From assembly GCF_037198315.1 (NCBI RefSeq), contig NZ_CP144913.1:1984001-2048000 (forward strand): a stretch of DNA of 64,000 bases. The letters are read 5' to 3'. Position 1 is the stretch's first letter; each line of letters begins with the position of its first letter. Shown here piece after piece: positions 18,743 to 29,284 of the stretch. The position numbers and the translations under genes are program-made. Below the pieces are notes generated by a model. The model did no database searches. It was not told where the DNA came from and saw only the letters and a program-made list of their open reading frames with translations. This DNA comes from Janibacter sp. A1S7. Lineage in GTDB: Bacteria; Actinomycetota; Actinomycetes; Actinomycetales; Dermatophilaceae.

Positions 18743-19332
18743 TGGTGCACATCCTTCACGACGGAGTCGAAGCCCGCGACCGATCGCGCATGGGGTGCGA
18801 TGACCGGCCCGAGGTGGGTGTCGGTGCCGTCGAGGACCCGGCCGGCGGGGAGCCCCAGGACGGCGGTCACCTCGACCAGCCACTGGTCGTGGGCCAGATC
18901 CGTGCGCTGCCACAGCTCCCGGACCTGACGAATGGGCACCAGTCGGCTCGTGGCACCACCGGCGAGCGTGCGGTGCAGGTCCTCGGGTGTGAGTCGCGGT
19001 AGGTCGGGCCCCCCGACGACCCTGCCGTCGGAGTCGCGCAGTGCCCAGCGGGTCGGCGCCCGGCCGGCCGCACGGGCCGTCAGCACGGCGACGTCGTCGA
19101 AGTGGAAGAGTCCGATGGCCGGACCCAGCCGGGGTGCGATGTGCCGGGAGGCCAGCACGGTCAGGGCGTCGTCATAGGGGGCTGCGGCGGCCGAGGCCGT
19201 CCGTGCCGGGACGACGACCGACCACGAGGCGTGCTCGAGGACGTGGCACGGGACGACGCCGCGGCGCACCCAGTCGGCGGCGCTGGCCGCGGTCGCGGAG
19301 AGGCAGACCACTCCCCTGCCGGCTGTGCTCAT
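18739..19332 (-). CDS. Conserved hypothetical protein inside the his operon
   Basis: 197 residues, not recognised. Neutral, soluble, no membrane segment or signal peptide. Notable: Ala-rich N-terminus with [18 protein letters not shown], a central [21 protein letters not shown], and C-terminal VVKDVHQ. An unknown gene at this place, between hisB and hisH, is found in other Actinobacteria (Streptomyces has one too). It starts 12 nt after hisB and overlaps hisH by 4 nt, so it is translated with them; a role in histidine synthesis or its control is only suggested by this. Confidence 0.75.
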   Translation of the reverse strand: MSTAGRGVVCLSATAASAADWVRRGVVPCHVLEHASWSVVVPARTASAAAAPYDDALTVLASRHIAPRLGPAIGLFHFDDVAVLTARAAGRAPTRWALRDSDGRVVGGPDLPRLTPEDLHRTLAGGATSRLVPIRQVRELWQRTDLAHDQWLVEVTAVLGLPAGRVLDGTDTHLGPVIAPHARSVAGFDSVVKDVHQ

Positions 19333-19344
19333 CGCATGCCCGAT

Positions 19345-19953
19345 CTACAGTGCGCCCTTGGCGCTCGGGATGCCGCTGACCCGAGGGTCATGGGCGACCG
19401 CGGACCGCAGGGCCCTGGCCAGGGCCTTGAACTGGGCCTCGACCACGTGGTGTGGGTCGCGGCCGGCCAGGACGCGCACGTGCAGGGCGATGCCGGCGTT
19501 GTGGGCGAAGGACTCCATCACGTGGCGGGTCAGCGACCCGACGAAGGTGCCGCCGATGATCACGTGCTCCTGCCCGGCGGGCTCGCCCGTGTGCACGACA
19601 TAGGGTCGACCGGCGACATCGACGACCGCGTGCACGAGTGCCTCGTCGAGCGGGACGGTGGCATCACCGAACCGGCTGATCCCGCTCTTGTCGCCGAGAG
19701 CCTCCCGGACCGCCTGACCGAGAACGATCGCGACGTCCTCGACGGTGTGGTGGGCGTCGACGTCCACGTCACCGTCCGCGCGGACGGTGAGGTCGATGAG
19801 ACTGTGCTTGGCCAGCGACAGCAGCATGTGGTCGTAGAAGCGCACCCCGGTCGAGACGTCGCCGATGCCGGAGCCGTCGAGGTCGACGCTCACCTCGACG
19901 CGGGACTCGGACGTACCTCGGCGCACCGTGGCGGTGCGGGACTGGCTGCTCAC
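19345..19953 (-). CDS. hisB: Imidazoleglycerol-phosphate dehydratase
   Basis: 202 residues, monofunctional dehydratase. Mn-binding His clusters are seen: [26 protein letters not shown] and [15 protein letters not shown]. The end reads GIPSAKGAL where the family has IPSTKGxL, and the first motif has RFYDHML rather than GFFDHML, both mild variants. GTG start overlaps the hisC stop (GTGA). Confidence 0.96.
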   Translation of the reverse strand: MSSQSRTATVRRGTSESRVEVSVDLDGSGIGDVSTGVRFYDHMLLSLAKHSLIDLTVRADGDVDVDAHHTVEDVAIVLGQAVREALGDKSGISRFGDATVPLDEALVHAVVDVAGRPYVVHTGEPAGQEHVIIGGTFVGSLTRHVMESFAHNAGIALHVRVLAGRDPHHVVEAQFKALARALRSAVAHDPRVSGIPSAKGAL

Positions 19954-21068
19954 GGGTTCTCCTTCGTCATCATGTGGGCGGGGACGAGCCGGGACATCGC
20001 CGCCAGGAACCGGCTCGTCTCCTGCGGGGTACCGGCCGTGACGCGCAGGTGGTGCGCGATCCCGACGTCACGGACCAGCACCCCGTCGTCCAGCAGAGCC
20101 TGCCACGTCGCCGGGGCATCGGCGAGGCCGCCGAAGAGCACGAAGTTGGCGTCGCTCGGGACGGGAGCCAGGCCGAGCGCGGTCAGCTCCGCGACGATGC
20201 GGTCGCGCTGCGCCTTGATCGCCTCGACCGTCTCGAGGAGGAGGTCGGCGTGCTCGAGCGCGATGCGGGCGACCGTCTGCGTGGGCGTGGACAGGTGGTA
20301 GGGCAGGCGCACCAGGCGGAGTGCGTCGATGATGCCCGGGGCGGCCGCGAGGTATCCGAGACGACCACCGGCGAGGGTGAAGGCCTTGCTCATCGTGCGG
20401 GTGACGACGAGCCGCGGGTGGTCCGCGAGCAGCGACAGCGCGGTCGGCGTGCCGGGACGGGCGAACTCGGCGTACGCCTCGTCGACGACCACCAGCGCGC
20501 GGGGGGCCGCGTCGAGCATCGCCTCGATGACCTCGAAGGGCAGCGCCGACCCGGTCGGGTTGTTGGGTGAGCAGAGGAAGACGAGGTTCGGGTCGACCTC
20601 CCCGGCCTGTTCCACCGCGGACTCGACCGTGAGGTCGAAGGTCTGGGCGTCCCGCTGCCCGTCGACCCAACGGGTGCCGAGGGTCTCGGTGATGATCGGG
20701 TGCATCGAGTAGGCGGGCGTGAAGCCGAGCGCGGTCCGCTCGGGGCCACCGAAGGCCTGGACGAGGTGCTGGAGGACCTCGTTGCTGCCGTTGCCGGCCC
20801 ACAGCTGCTCGGGATCAAAGGACACACCGGCCTGCGTCGCCAGGTAGTCCGCCAAGGCCGTGCGCAGGGCGGTGAATTCACGGTCCGGATAGCGGTTCAG
20901 GCCGCTGAGCTCGTCCGCCAGCTCCGCGGAGACCGCCCGCACGACCGCGTCCGGGACGGGGTACGAGGACTCGTTGGTGTTCAGCCGGACGTCGACGTCC
21001 AGCTGGGGGGCTCCGTAGGGCGTGCGTCCACGCAGCTCGGGACGCAGCAGCTGCTCGATCTCGCTCAC
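19950..21068 (-). CDS. hisC: Histidinol-phosphate aminotransferase
   Basis: 372 residues, PLP fold-type I. Signatures: [11 protein letters not shown] (substrate phosphate), [22 protein letters not shown] with the ring Asn, [10 protein letters not shown] and the Schiff-base Lys in [18 protein letters not shown] start overlaps hisD stop (GTGA). Reads from a frame that is open far upstream inside hisD; that extension is not part of the protein. Confidence 0.95.
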   Translation of the reverse strand: MSEIEQLLRPELRGRTPYGAPQLDVDVRLNTNESSYPVPDAVVRAVSAELADELSGLNRYPDREFTALRTALADYLATQAGVSFDPEQLWAGNGSNEVLQHLVQAFGGPERTALGFTPAYSMHPIITETLGTRWVDGQRDAQTFDLTVESAVEQAGEVDPNLVFLCSPNNPTGSALPFEVIEAMLDAAPRALVVVDEAYAEFARPGTPTALSLLADHPRLVVTRTMSKAFTLAGGRLGYLAAAPGIIDALRLVRLPYHLSTPTQTVARIALEHADLLLETVEAIKAQRDRIVAELTALGLAPVPSDANFVLFGGLADAPATWQALLDDGVLVRDVGIAHHLRVTAGTPQETSRFLAAMSRLVPAHMMTKENP

Positions 21069-22408
21069 CGCTGCCCCTCCCCCGTCGTGCGCGCCGACAC
21101 GGCCTCGCCGTGTGCGGGCAGGTCCTCCGCCTCGGCGAGGGCGAGCACGTGCGCGGCGGTGGCCGCCAGCGCCGTACGGCTGTACTCGACGACGTGGATG
21201 CCCCTGAGGAAGGACTGCACCGACAGTCCGCTGCTGTGGGCAGCGCTGCCGCCGGTGGGCAGGACGTGGTTGGACCCGGCGGCGTAGTCGCCGAGACTCA
21301 CCGGTGAGTACGGACCGACGAAGATCGCACCGGCGTTGCGCACCCGGGCGGCGACCTCCGCGGCGTCCTCGGTGATCACCTCGAGATGCTCGGCCGCGTA
21401 CGCATCGACGACGCGCAGCCCGGCGTCGAGGTCGTCGACGAGGACGATGGCGGACTGGCGCCCCCCCAGCGCCTCGATGACCCGCTCGCTGTGCTTGGTC
21501 GCGGCGGCCCGGCGCTCCAGCACCGCGGCAACGGCATCGGCCAGCTCGCTCGAGTCGGTGACCAGGACGGACCCGGCCAGCGGGTCGTGCTCGGCCTGGC
21601 TGATCAGGTCGGCGGCCACGTACTCCGGGTCGGCACCGGCATCGGCGAGGACCGCGATCTCGGTCGGCCCGGCCTCGGCGTCGATACCGACGAGGCCCTT
21701 GAGCAGCCGCTTGGCTGCGGCGACGTAGATGTTGCCCGGGCCGGTGACCAGGCTGACCGGCTCGCACCGCCCCCCTTCGCCCTCGTCGACGAACCCGTGC
21801 ACGAAGCCGGCCACGGCCTGGGCGCCGCCCATCGACCACACCTCGTCGACGCCGAGCAGGGCGCAGGCGGCGAGGATCGTCGGGTGCGGATAGCCGGCGA
21901 AAACCCCGGCATTCTCCTTCTGCGGCGGGCTGGCGACGGCGACGGACCCGACCTCGGCCAGCTGCGCCGGCACGACGTTCATCACGACCGACGAGGGGTA
22001 GACCGCACGGCCGCCGGGGACGTACAGACCGACCCGCTCGACGGGGACCCACCGCTCGGTGACGATGCCCCCGGGGACGACCTCGGTCGTCGTGTCGGTC
22101 CGGCGCTGGGCCGCGTGGACGGTGCGGGCCCGCTCGATCGAGACCTCCAGGGCCGCGCGTACGTCCTCATCGAGCGCCTCGAGGGCCAACTCGAGGACCT
22201 CCTGCGGGACGCGAAGGGAGGCCGGGCGCACCCCGTCGAAGCGCTCGGCGTAGTCGTAGAGCGCGTCGGCACCGCGGTCATGGACCTCGTCACAGATGGG
22301 CCGAACGGCCACGAGAGCGGCCTCGACGTCGTACTCGGCGCGCGGCAGGGCAGCACGCAGGTCCCGGGTACCAAGGGGCTGGGAACGCAGGTCGATCGTG
22401 GCGAGCAT
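21065..22408 (-). CDS. hisD: Histidinol dehydrogenase
   Basis: 447 residues, zinc enzyme oxidising histidinol to histidine in two NAD-dependent steps. Visible: [67 protein letters not shown] and the late [17 protein letters not shown], which hold the zinc and catalytic Glu/His residues. First gene of the his operon. ATG stands 6 nt after a TAGACT -10 box, so the mRNA should be leaderless. Confidence 0.97.
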   Translation of the reverse strand: MLATIDLRSQPLGTRDLRAALPRAEYDVEAALVAVRPICDEVHDRGADALYDYAERFDGVRPASLRVPQEVLELALEALDEDVRAALEVSIERARTVHAAQRRTDTTTEVVPGGIVTERWVPVERVGLYVPGGRAVYPSSVVMNVVPAQLAEVGSVAVASPPQKENAGVFAGYPHPTILAACALLGVDEVWSMGGAQAVAGFVHGFVDEGEGGRCEPVSLVTGPGNIYVAAAKRLLKGLVGIDAEAGPTEIAVLADAGADPEYVAADLISQAEHDPLAGSVLVTDSSELADAVAAVLERRAAATKHSERVIEALGGRQSAIVLVDDLDAGLRVVDAYAAEHLEVITEDAAEVAARVRNAGAIFVGPYSPVSLGDYAAGSNHVLPTGGSAAHSSGLSVQSFLRGIHVVEYSRTALAATAAHVLALAEAEDLPAHGEAVSARTTGEGQR

Positions 22409-22414
22409 GGGGCC

Positions 22415-22420
22415 AGTCTA
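22415..22420 (-). promoter_or_regulatory. -10 box of the his operon
   Basis: Minus strand TAGACT, 6 nt before the hisD ATG. No strong -35. Suits a leaderless mRNA beginning at the A of the ATG. Confidence 0.6.
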
Positions 22421-22481
22421 GGTTCGCCGCGAGTGGGCTCCGCCCGCCGTCTCACCCGCACGGTCCGTGGTGTGGACCGGA

Positions 22482-25454
22482 TCACTCCTCGCCGTAGAAA
22501 ACGCGGTCGACCACGTGTCGGGCGTGCCTGGCAGTGCGACGGTAGGACTCGGCGAGGGCGTGCCCGGCCTGGGGCTCCATCCCGGCGATCCGTCCGACAC
22601 CGTCGGCCTCCAGCAGGTTCGAGGGGACGGAGTCGACCGGGCGCCCGCGGAAGAGCATCCCCGCGTTGCGCAGCAACGAGGCCATCGACCAGGCCTCGCG
22701 GAGTACGAGCTCGTCCGTCGGCGCGAGCAGGCCCGCCTCGACGGCAGCGGTCATGGCGGGCAGTGTGCGTGGCGTGCGCAGTGCGGGGTACTCGTGCGCG
22801 TGCTGGAGCTGGATCAGCTGGATGGACCACTCGACGTCCGAGAGTCCACCCATCCCGAGCTTGAAGTGGGCTCGCCGGTCGGCGCCGCGCGGCAGCCGCT
22901 CGGCCTCCATGCGTGCCTTGAGACGTCGCACCTCACGCACCTGGTGCTGGTCGAGGCCGCCGTCCGGCCAGCGGATGGCGTCGATGAGGGAAGTGAAGCG
23001 CTCCCCGAGGGCCGCGTCCCCGGCCACCGGCCGGGCCCGCAGGAGCGCCTGTGCCTCCCACGTGTGCGACCAGCGCTCGTAGTAGGCCGCGTACGAGGCC
23101 AGCGAACGGATCATCGGACCGCTCTTGCCCTCCGGCCGCAGGTCGGCGTCCAGCCCGAGCGGGGGGTCCGAGCCGGCGGCACCGAGGAGCCGCCGCAGCT
23201 CGGCGACGACGGCGAGCGCAGCGTCCTGCGCGGACTGCTCGTCCACGCCCGGGTGCGGCTCGTGGACGTAGAGGACGTCTGCGTCGGAGGAGTACCCGAG
23301 CTCGCGACCGCCGAGGCGTCCCATCCCGACGATGACGATGTCGGTCCCCAGTGCCTCGCCGCGCTCCGTGGCCACGTGGGCGGCAGTCACCTCGAGAGCG
23401 GCCTCGATGGTCGCCTCGCTGAGGTCGGTCAGCGCTTCGCCCACCCGGTCGAGCGCGAGTCGGCCCTCCAGGTCGGCGACGGTGATCCGGAAGATCTCCG
23501 CGCGGCGGATCGTGCGGATCGCCGCGACGGCGGTGTCCGGGGAGTCCTTGCGGCCGGCGGCCGAGCGCATCCGCCGCAGCAGCTCGCCACGGGTCCGGGG
23601 GCGCAACCCATCACTCTCCCCGAGCATCTGCACCGCTTCCGGACTGGCCAGGAGCAGGTCTCCGGCGAACCGGCTGGCCCCCAGGGTGTGCGCGAGAACC
23701 TGGGCGGCCTCCCCCTCGTCGCGGAGCAGGCGCAGGTACCAGTGGGTCGCCCCCAGTTCCTCGCTGACCTTGCGGAACGCGAGCAGGCCGGCGTCGGGGT
23801 CGGCCATCTCGGCGAACCACTCGAGCATCACCGGCAGCAGCTGACGTTGGATGGCCGCACGCCGGCTCATGCCGTCGGTGAGGACCTCGATGTGTCGCAG
23901 CGCGCCGGCCGGGTCGCGGTAACCGAGGGCGCTCAGTCGCTCCCGGGCGGCGTCCGGGGTCAGCCGGGCCTCGGCAGGGCTGAGCCGCGCGACGGCCGAG
24001 AGCAGCGGCCGGTAGAACAGTCGCTGGTGGAGGCGACGGACCTCGCGGGAGTGGCGGCTACGCAGTGCCACGACCTTCGTCTGCGGCTCGTCCCACAGCA
24101 GGAGCGAGCGTCCGAGACGGCGCAGGTCGGCCTCCGACGTCGGCATGAGATGGGTGCGCCGCAGGTGGTGCAGCTGGACCCGGTGCTCGATGGTGCGCAG
24201 CACCCGGTAGGCCTCATCGAGGACGACGGCGTCGTCGCGCCCGACGTAGCCGCCCGCGGACAGCGCCGCCAGGGCCTCCAGCGTGGTGCGCGAGCGGAGC
24301 GTCTCGTCGGTGCGACCGTGGACGAGCTGAAGGAGCTGGACGGAGAACTCGACATCCCGCAGTCCCCCGGGCCCGAGCTTGAGCTGCCGTTTCGCCTCCG
24401 CCCGCGGGATGTGCTCCTCGACGCGTCGGCGCATCGCCTGGACGTCGACGACGAAGTCCTCGCGCGAAGCCGCCTGCCACACGAGGGGGCCGACCGTCGA
24501 GAGGTACTCGGCGCCCAGGCTCGCGTCACCGGCGAGGTGCCGGGCCTTGAGCAGGGCCTGGAACTCCCAGGTCTTGGCCCACCTCTCGTAGTACGTCCGG
24601 TGGCTGGCGACGGTGCGCACGAGGGGACCCTGCTTGCCCTCGGGGCGCAGGGCCGCGTCGACCTGCCAGAGGCTGCCGTGCGCGGTCACGTCACTGCACA
24701 CGTGCATCACCCGGGTGGCGATGCGCGCGGCGACCTCCAGGGCGGCGGGCTCGTCGGCGCCGTCGCACGGCTCGGCGACGAAGATCACGTCGACGTCGGA
24801 GATGTAGTTCAGCTCGCGGCCGCCGGCCTTGCCCATCCCGATGACGGCGAAGCGAACCTGATGGCCCTGCTCACCCTGTTCGTCCACGGCGATGCGCACG
24901 GCCGCCTCGAGGGCGGATCCGGCCAGGTCGGCCAGCGCAGCCGCCGCGTCCGGCAGGTCCGCGACGGGTTCCTCGCCGGTGACGTCGATCGCCGTGATCC
25001 CGAGGAGTTGGCGACGGTAGGCCACCCGCATCGCGTCCTGCGGCTCCAGGTCCCCGGGGTCGGCGACCTCCGCGAGCACCGCCTCGGTGCGCTCCTCGGG
25101 AGTCATCGGCTCCGCGTCGACCGCATCGCGCCAGTGCTCCGGATGAGCGACGAGATGGTCCACGAGAGCGGTGGACACACCGAGCACACCGACGACACGG
25201 TCACGTACCCGCTCGTCCTCGCGCAGGGCCTCGCGCAGCTCCTCCGCCCGGTCGCCGGCGGACTCGAGCACGCGGACCAGTCCGAGCAGCGCCCCGTCCG
25301 GGTCGGCTGCCCGGGTGAGCGCCCGGATCAGCCGATCCCGTTCGACCCCCTCGGGGAGGTCGAGCGCGGGGTCGGCGAGCAGGTGCTCGGCGCGGCGGGT
25401 GTCGGTGAACCCGTGGCGGGCGAGGGTGGGGCCGGGGCGTGGTGGCGGGGTCAC
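22482..25454 (-). CDS. glnE: Glutamine synthetase adenylyltransferase/deadenylylase
   Basis: 990 residues. Attaches or removes AMP at a Tyr of GS-I beta enzymes according to PII/glutamine state. Two nucleotidyltransferase domains are seen: GKAGGRELNYISDVDVIFVAE in the N half (deadenylylase) and GRLGGRELGYSSDADVLYVHE in the C half (adenylylase), each with the D-x-D metal pair, separated by PII-type regulatory helices. GTG start. The gene begins 7 nt after the glutamine synthetase stop; this order (glnA2 then glnE) is the same as in Mycobacterium. Confidence 0.95.
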   Translation of the reverse strand: MTPPPRPGPTLARHGFTDTRRAEHLLADPALDLPEGVERDRLIRALTRAADPDGALLGLVRVLESAGDRAEELREALREDERVRDRVVGVLGVSTALVDHLVAHPEHWRDAVDAEPMTPEERTEAVLAEVADPGDLEPQDAMRVAYRRQLLGITAIDVTGEEPVADLPDAAAALADLAGSALEAAVRIAVDEQGEQGHQVRFAVIGMGKAGGRELNYISDVDVIFVAEPCDGADEPAALEVAARIATRVMHVCSDVTAHGSLWQVDAALRPEGKQGPLVRTVASHRTYYERWAKTWEFQALLKARHLAGDASLGAEYLSTVGPLVWQAASREDFVVDVQAMRRRVEEHIPRAEAKRQLKLGPGGLRDVEFSVQLLQLVHGRTDETLRSRTTLEALAALSAGGYVGRDDAVVLDEAYRVLRTIEHRVQLHHLRRTHLMPTSEADLRRLGRSLLLWDEPQTKVVALRSRHSREVRRLHQRLFYRPLLSAVARLSPAEARLTPDAARERLSALGYRDPAGALRHIEVLTDGMSRRAAIQRQLLPVMLEWFAEMADPDAGLLAFRKVSEELGATHWYLRLLRDEGEAAQVLAHTLGASRFAGDLLLASPEAVQMLGESDGLRPRTRGELLRRMRSAAGRKDSPDTAVAAIRTIRRAEIFRITVADLEGRLALDRVGEALTDLSEATIEAALEVTAAHVATERGEALGTDIVIVGMGRLGGRELGYSSDADVLYVHEPHPGVDEQSAQDAALAVVAELRRLLGAAGSDPPLGLDADLRPEGKSGPMIRSLASYAAYYERWSHTWEAQALLRARPVAGDAALGERFTSLIDAIRWPDGGLDQHQVREVRRLKARMEAERLPRGADRRAHFKLGMGGLSDVEWSIQLIQLQHAHEYPALRTPRTLPAMTAAVEAGLLAPTDELVLREAWSMASLLRNAGMLFRGRPVDSVPSNLLEADGVGRIAGMEPQAGHALAESYRRTARHARHVVDRVFYGEE

Positions 25455-25461
25455 GAGGGGC

Positions 25462-26799
25462 TCACAGGCGCGGCAGCAGTCGTTCCAGCTCGAAGGGGGT
25501 CACCTGGTGGCGGTAGTCCGCCCACTCCTGACGCTTGTTGCGCAGGAAGAAGTCGAAGACGTGCTCGCCGAGCGTCTCGGCGACCAACTCGCTCTCCTCC
25601 ATCGCCTCGATGGCCTCGGACAGGCTCGCCGGCAGTGGACGGATACCCATCGCCCGACGCTCCCGGTCAGTCAGACCCCAGACGTCGTCCTCGGTCTCGA
25701 CGGGCAGCTCGTACCCCTCCTCGATGCCCTTCAGCCCGGCGGCGAGCATCACGGCGAAGGCGAGGTAGGGGTTGCAGGCGGCGTCCAGGCTGCGCAGCTC
25801 GACCCGACTCGAGTTGCCCTTGTCCGGCTTGTACATCGGCACGCGGACCATCGCCGAGCGGTTGTTGTGGCCCCAGGTCAGGTGGGCGGGCGCCTCACCT
25901 CCGCCCCACAGCCGCTTGTAGCTGTTGACCCACTGGTTGGTCACGGCGGTGAACTCCCGCCCGTGGCGCAGCAGACCGGCGATGAACTGCCGACCGACCT
26001 TGCTCAGCTGGTACGGCGCCCCCGGCTCGTAGAAGGCATTCGTGTCCCCCTCGAAGAGCGACATGTGCGTGTGCATCCCGCTGCCGGGGTGCTCGGCGAA
26101 GACCTTGGGCATGAAGGTCGCGTAGACCCCCTGCTCGAGGGCGACCTCCTTGATCACGGTCCGGAAGGTCATGACGTTGTCCGCGGTGGAGAGCGCGTCG
26201 GCGTAGCGCAGGTCGATCTCGTTCTGGCCCGGCGCACCCTCGTGGTGGCTGAACTCCACGGAGATGCCCACGGACTCGAGCATCGTGATCGCCTGGCGAC
26301 GGAAGTCGTGGGCCTCCCCCTTCGGCACATGGTCGAAGTAGCCACCATCGTCGACCGGCACCGGACGGCCGGTGCGAACGCTGTCCGGCTGGAGCAGGAA
26401 GAACTCGATCTCGGGGTGGATGTAGAACGTGAAGCCCATCTCGCCGGCCTTGTCGAGGGTGCGTCGCAGCACGTAGCGCGCATCCGACAGCGAGGGGGTG
26501 CCGTCGGGCAGGTGGATGTCGCAGAACATGCGGGCCGTCCCGGGGGACTCGCCGCGCCACGGCAGCACCTGGAATGTCGCAGGGTCCGGCTGGGCGAGCA
26601 TGTCCGCCTCGTAGACACGGGTGAAGCCCTCGATCGCCGAGCCGTCGAAACCGATCCCCTCGGCGAAGGCCCCCTCGAGCTCCGCGGGAGCGATGGCCAC
26701 GGACTTCAGGGTGCCCAGGACATCCGTGAACCAGAGCCGGACGAACCTGATGTCCCGCTCCTCGATGGTACGGAGGACGAACTCCTGCTGACGATCCAT
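25462..26799 (-). CDS. glnA2: Glutamine synthetase, GlnA2 type (GS-I alpha-like)
   Basis: 445 residues, the length of mycobacterial GlnA2 and about 30 shorter than GlnA1. Makes glutamine, or acts on related gamma-glutamyl acceptors, from glutamate, ammonia and ATP. Seen: GSAIEGFTRVYEADM (latch), EIEFFLL, FSHHEGAPGQNEIDL (metal), GSGMHTHMSLF and NNRSAMVRVPMYKP. At the adenylylation site, GS-I beta has DLYDLP; this protein has DVWGLT, so the target Tyr is absent. Start ATG 26799 gives MDRQQEFVLRTIEE; CAGGAT 6 nt upstream could be a weak -10. Confidence 0.93.
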   Translation of the reverse strand: MDRQQEFVLRTIEERDIRFVRLWFTDVLGTLKSVAIAPAELEGAFAEGIGFDGSAIEGFTRVYEADMLAQPDPATFQVLPWRGESPGTARMFCDIHLPDGTPSLSDARYVLRRTLDKAGEMGFTFYIHPEIEFFLLQPDSVRTGRPVPVDDGGYFDHVPKGEAHDFRRQAITMLESVGISVEFSHHEGAPGQNEIDLRYADALSTADNVMTFRTVIKEVALEQGVYATFMPKVFAEHPGSGMHTHMSLFEGDTNAFYEPGAPYQLSKVGRQFIAGLLRHGREFTAVTNQWVNSYKRLWGGGEAPAHLTWGHNNRSAMVRVPMYKPDKGNSSRVELRSLDAACNPYLAFAVMLAAGLKGIEEGYELPVETEDDVWGLTDRERRAMGIRPLPASLSEAIEAMEESELVAETLGEHVFDFFLRNKRQEWADYRHQVTPFELERLLPRL

Positions 26800-26821
26800 G
26801 CATCCATCCTGCCTCACGGGA

Positions 26822-26860
26822 GAGGGACCCCGCCGGGATGTGCTCCCGACGGGGTCCCTC
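26822..26860 (-). terminator. Terminator after the M6 protease gene
   Basis: 17-bp stem with one mismatch (26844-26860 with 26822-26838), 5-nt loop, 18 nt after the protease stop and 23 nt before the glutamine synthetase start. Separates the two transcription units on the minus strand. Confidence 0.75.
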
Positions 26861-26878
26861 GTGCGTGGGGTCAGTCGA

Positions 26879-29284
26879 TCACTCGGCGGTGGTGCCACCC
26901 GTGACCTGGACGACCATGTGGCCCTTGCGACGCTGCTCCGCCCTGACCTTGATGGTCGTGCCCGAACCAGCGACCTTCGTCGAGGCCAGCGGGTTGTCCG
27001 CGTCCCAGTACCGGTCCGGGTCGGAGTCGTTGAAGACCGGGATCCCTCGACTCGACGGGACGGTCTCGGCGACCCCGTTGTTGTGGAAGGTCACCTCGTC
27101 CGTGCGCTGCTTGCCGAAGGTCGCGTCGAAGGGCGTGCGCCGGTTGCCCAGCGTCGCCCCGTTGTCGAAGACGATCGGCTCCGGTCGCGCGTCCACCGGG
27201 AGCACCTGGCCGGCACCGGGGTGCTGGCTGGTGTTGTTGTCCACGAACGCGTTGTTGACGTACCAGACGAGCAGGCCGTCCTGGTAGGGGAAGCGCTCGA
27301 CCCAGTTCGGACGGGTGGAGCCCCAACCGAAGTTGTACGGCCCGGTCTTCAGGTACCGGTCGTATCCCGAGTAGGTGCGGTTCTCGGCCAGGTAGTAGTT
27401 CTGCACCGTCTCCGAGGTCGAACCGCTCATCCGGGTGAAGCCATCCGCGGTCCAGCCGTTCTCGCCCGACTCGACGTCGTCTGACAGGACCGTGGTGCCG
27501 TCGACCTCGACGGCGATGTCGTCGATGAAGGCACCGTCCATGGCGAGGCCACCGTCGGTCTGGTACCTCCAGCGGAACTGCACCGACTGCCCGACGAACG
27601 GGCTCAGGTCGTACTGCACCTGGTTCCAGCTGAGGTCGCCGCCATCGAGCTCGGCGATCTCGGTCCAGGACTGGCCGCCGTCGGTCGAGACCTCCGTGTA
27701 CAGGAAGTCGTAGCCCTCCTCGATCTCGGAGGCGATGTACGCGGAGACCGTGGCACCCGAGGCGTCCGTCAGGTCGACCTCTCGGGTGAGCGTGTTGTTG
27801 AGGTTGTTCTCCGAACCGGACCACCACTCGTAGCTGCCTGAGTGCGGGGTGTTGTACTCGCTCGTCAGGGTCTGCTCGGGCAGCAGGACCGCGATGGCCT
27901 GGGACAGCTTGTTGTGGTCGCGGTCGGCCGGGCCGAGCCGCGTGGTGACCTTCTCACCGGGCCGGACCACGTCGTAGTCGAGCCAACCGAGCTGCAGCTT
28001 CGACCACGCCCCCATGTAGCCGGGCTTGTCGCCGATGCTGTCGGTGCCCTCGTTGAGCCACGACCCGGAGGACATCAGGGACCAGAAGGCAACGCTGTTG
28101 TCGCCACCGGCGGTGTCGTAGAGGTCGGGCAGGCCGAGGTCGTGGGAGAACTCGTGGGTGAAGACACCCAGACCACCGTTCTCCGGCTCCGTGGTGTAGT
28201 CACCGATCCAGATCCCGGAGTCGCCGAGCTGAATGCCACCCATCGGGTTGCCCTCGGGACCGTACTTGCCGATCCCGTCGGAGTGGACGTACCAGCGGTG
28301 GCTCCAGATGGCGTCCTCACCTTGCGCGCCGCCGCCGGCCTCCTCGCCCTCACCGGCGTGGATGGCCTGGAAGTGGTCGATGTACCCGTCGGGCTCGTTG
28401 AAGTCGCCGTCCCCGTCGTGGTCGTAACGGTCCCAGACGTCGAACTCGGTCAGGTACGCCTGGATCTCGGCCTCGGACTTGCCCTGGGCCTTCTGGTCCT
28501 CGTACCAGGCAGTGGCGGTGTCCTGGATGAAGCTCCAGTACCCCTCGGCCTCGGAGGTGCCGTCACCACGGGTCGGGTTGTGGCCGTACCGGGCCTCGTT
28601 GTACGGCACCTGCACCCAGTTGCTCACATCACCGTCGGCGAGGAAGCGTCCGTTGGACTGCTTGAGGAAGAAGTCGCGGAAGGACTCCTTGCCGTCCGCG
28701 AACATCAGGTCCATGTAGTGGTCGCGGTCGAAGTTCTCGTGCCAGATGGTCGAGTTGTCATCGGTCCGGTCGCCGTCCCAGTCACGGTCCGGCTTCTCGA
28801 TCTGGTTGTGCACCGGCCCGGGCTCGCCACCCGCGGCGTCGAGCGTCTTGTCACCGAACTCGGCGAGGATCGTGAAGATCGAGGCCTCACGGTTGACGTC
28901 GTACTGGACGTACTTGTTCTTGCCCTTGCCCTTGCCCCTGCCGTTGCCGTCGGCCTGTCCGTCGTTCTTGTCCTTGGTCGTGCGGTCGGGTGCAGCCTGG
29001 TCCTCGGACGACTCGCTGGTCAGCGCGATGACGTTCGAGCCGTTCTTCTTCACGACCTCCGCTTCCCCGGTGAGCAGTTGGGTGACCGCGTCCTTGCGCA
29101 GCGCGCGCTGGGCGTCACCGAGGGGGTTGGGCAGGTCGTCGGGCCGGGCCGAGGACGAGGGGTTGTCCTCCTGGGGTGGCACGCCCCCACCCGTCTCCTG
29201 CGCACTCGCCGACAGGGGCATGAGCGCGAGCACGAGAGCGGATGCGGCGAGGCCGGACACGACATGGGTGTGGCGTCTCTTCAC
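26879..29284 (-). CDS. Secreted M6-family metalloprotease (immune inhibitor A-like)
   Basis: 801 residues. Signal peptide 1-29 (basic KRRH, hydrophobic core, SASAQ cleavage). A propeptide follows to about 130, with a Lys/Gly-rich patch RGKGKGKNK. The catalytic domain has the zinc motif HEFSHDLGLPD (377-387) and Asp/Gly-rich calcium-type loops such as DRYDHDGDGDFNEPDGYID. After it comes an MAM/jelly-roll-like part (GYDFLYTEVSTDGGQSW, AMDGAFIDDIAV) usual in InhA proteins. GTG start 4 nt after AGGAGG; upstream codons would spoil the signal peptide. Exported, probably degrading host or environmental proteins; the substrate is unknown. Confidence 0.92.
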   Translation of the reverse strand: MKRRHTHVVSGLAASALVLALMPLSASAQETGGGVPPQEDNPSSSARPDDLPNPLGDAQRALRKDAVTQLLTGEAEVVKKNGSNVIALTSESSEDQAAPDRTTKDKNDGQADGNGRGKGKGKNKYVQYDVNREASIFTILAEFGDKTLDAAGGEPGPVHNQIEKPDRDWDGDRTDDNSTIWHENFDRDHYMDLMFADGKESFRDFFLKQSNGRFLADGDVSNWVQVPYNEARYGHNPTRGDGTSEAEGYWSFIQDTATAWYEDQKAQGKSEAEIQAYLTEFDVWDRYDHDGDGDFNEPDGYIDHFQAIHAGEGEEAGGGAQGEDAIWSHRWYVHSDGIGKYGPEGNPMGGIQLGDSGIWIGDYTTEPENGGLGVFTHEFSHDLGLPDLYDTAGGDNSVAFWSLMSSGSWLNEGTDSIGDKPGYMGAWSKLQLGWLDYDVVRPGEKVTTRLGPADRDHNKLSQAIAVLLPEQTLTSEYNTPHSGSYEWWSGSENNLNNTLTREVDLTDASGATVSAYIASEIEEGYDFLYTEVSTDGGQSWTEIAELDGGDLSWNQVQYDLSPFVGQSVQFRWRYQTDGGLAMDGAFIDDIAVEVDGTTVLSDDVESGENGWTADGFTRMSGSTSETVQNYYLAENRTYSGYDRYLKTGPYNFGWGSTRPNWVERFPYQDGLLVWYVNNAFVDNNTSQHPGAGQVLPVDARPEPIVFDNGATLGNRRTPFDATFGKQRTDEVTFHNNGVAETVPSSRGIPVFNDSDPDRYWDADNPLASTKVAGSGTTIKVRAEQRRKGHMVVQVTGGTTAE

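Noticed and set aside
22467..25928. Open frame of about 1150 codons on the plus strand opposite glnE
   Set aside because: Same shadow effect; glnE on the other strand has full domain structure.
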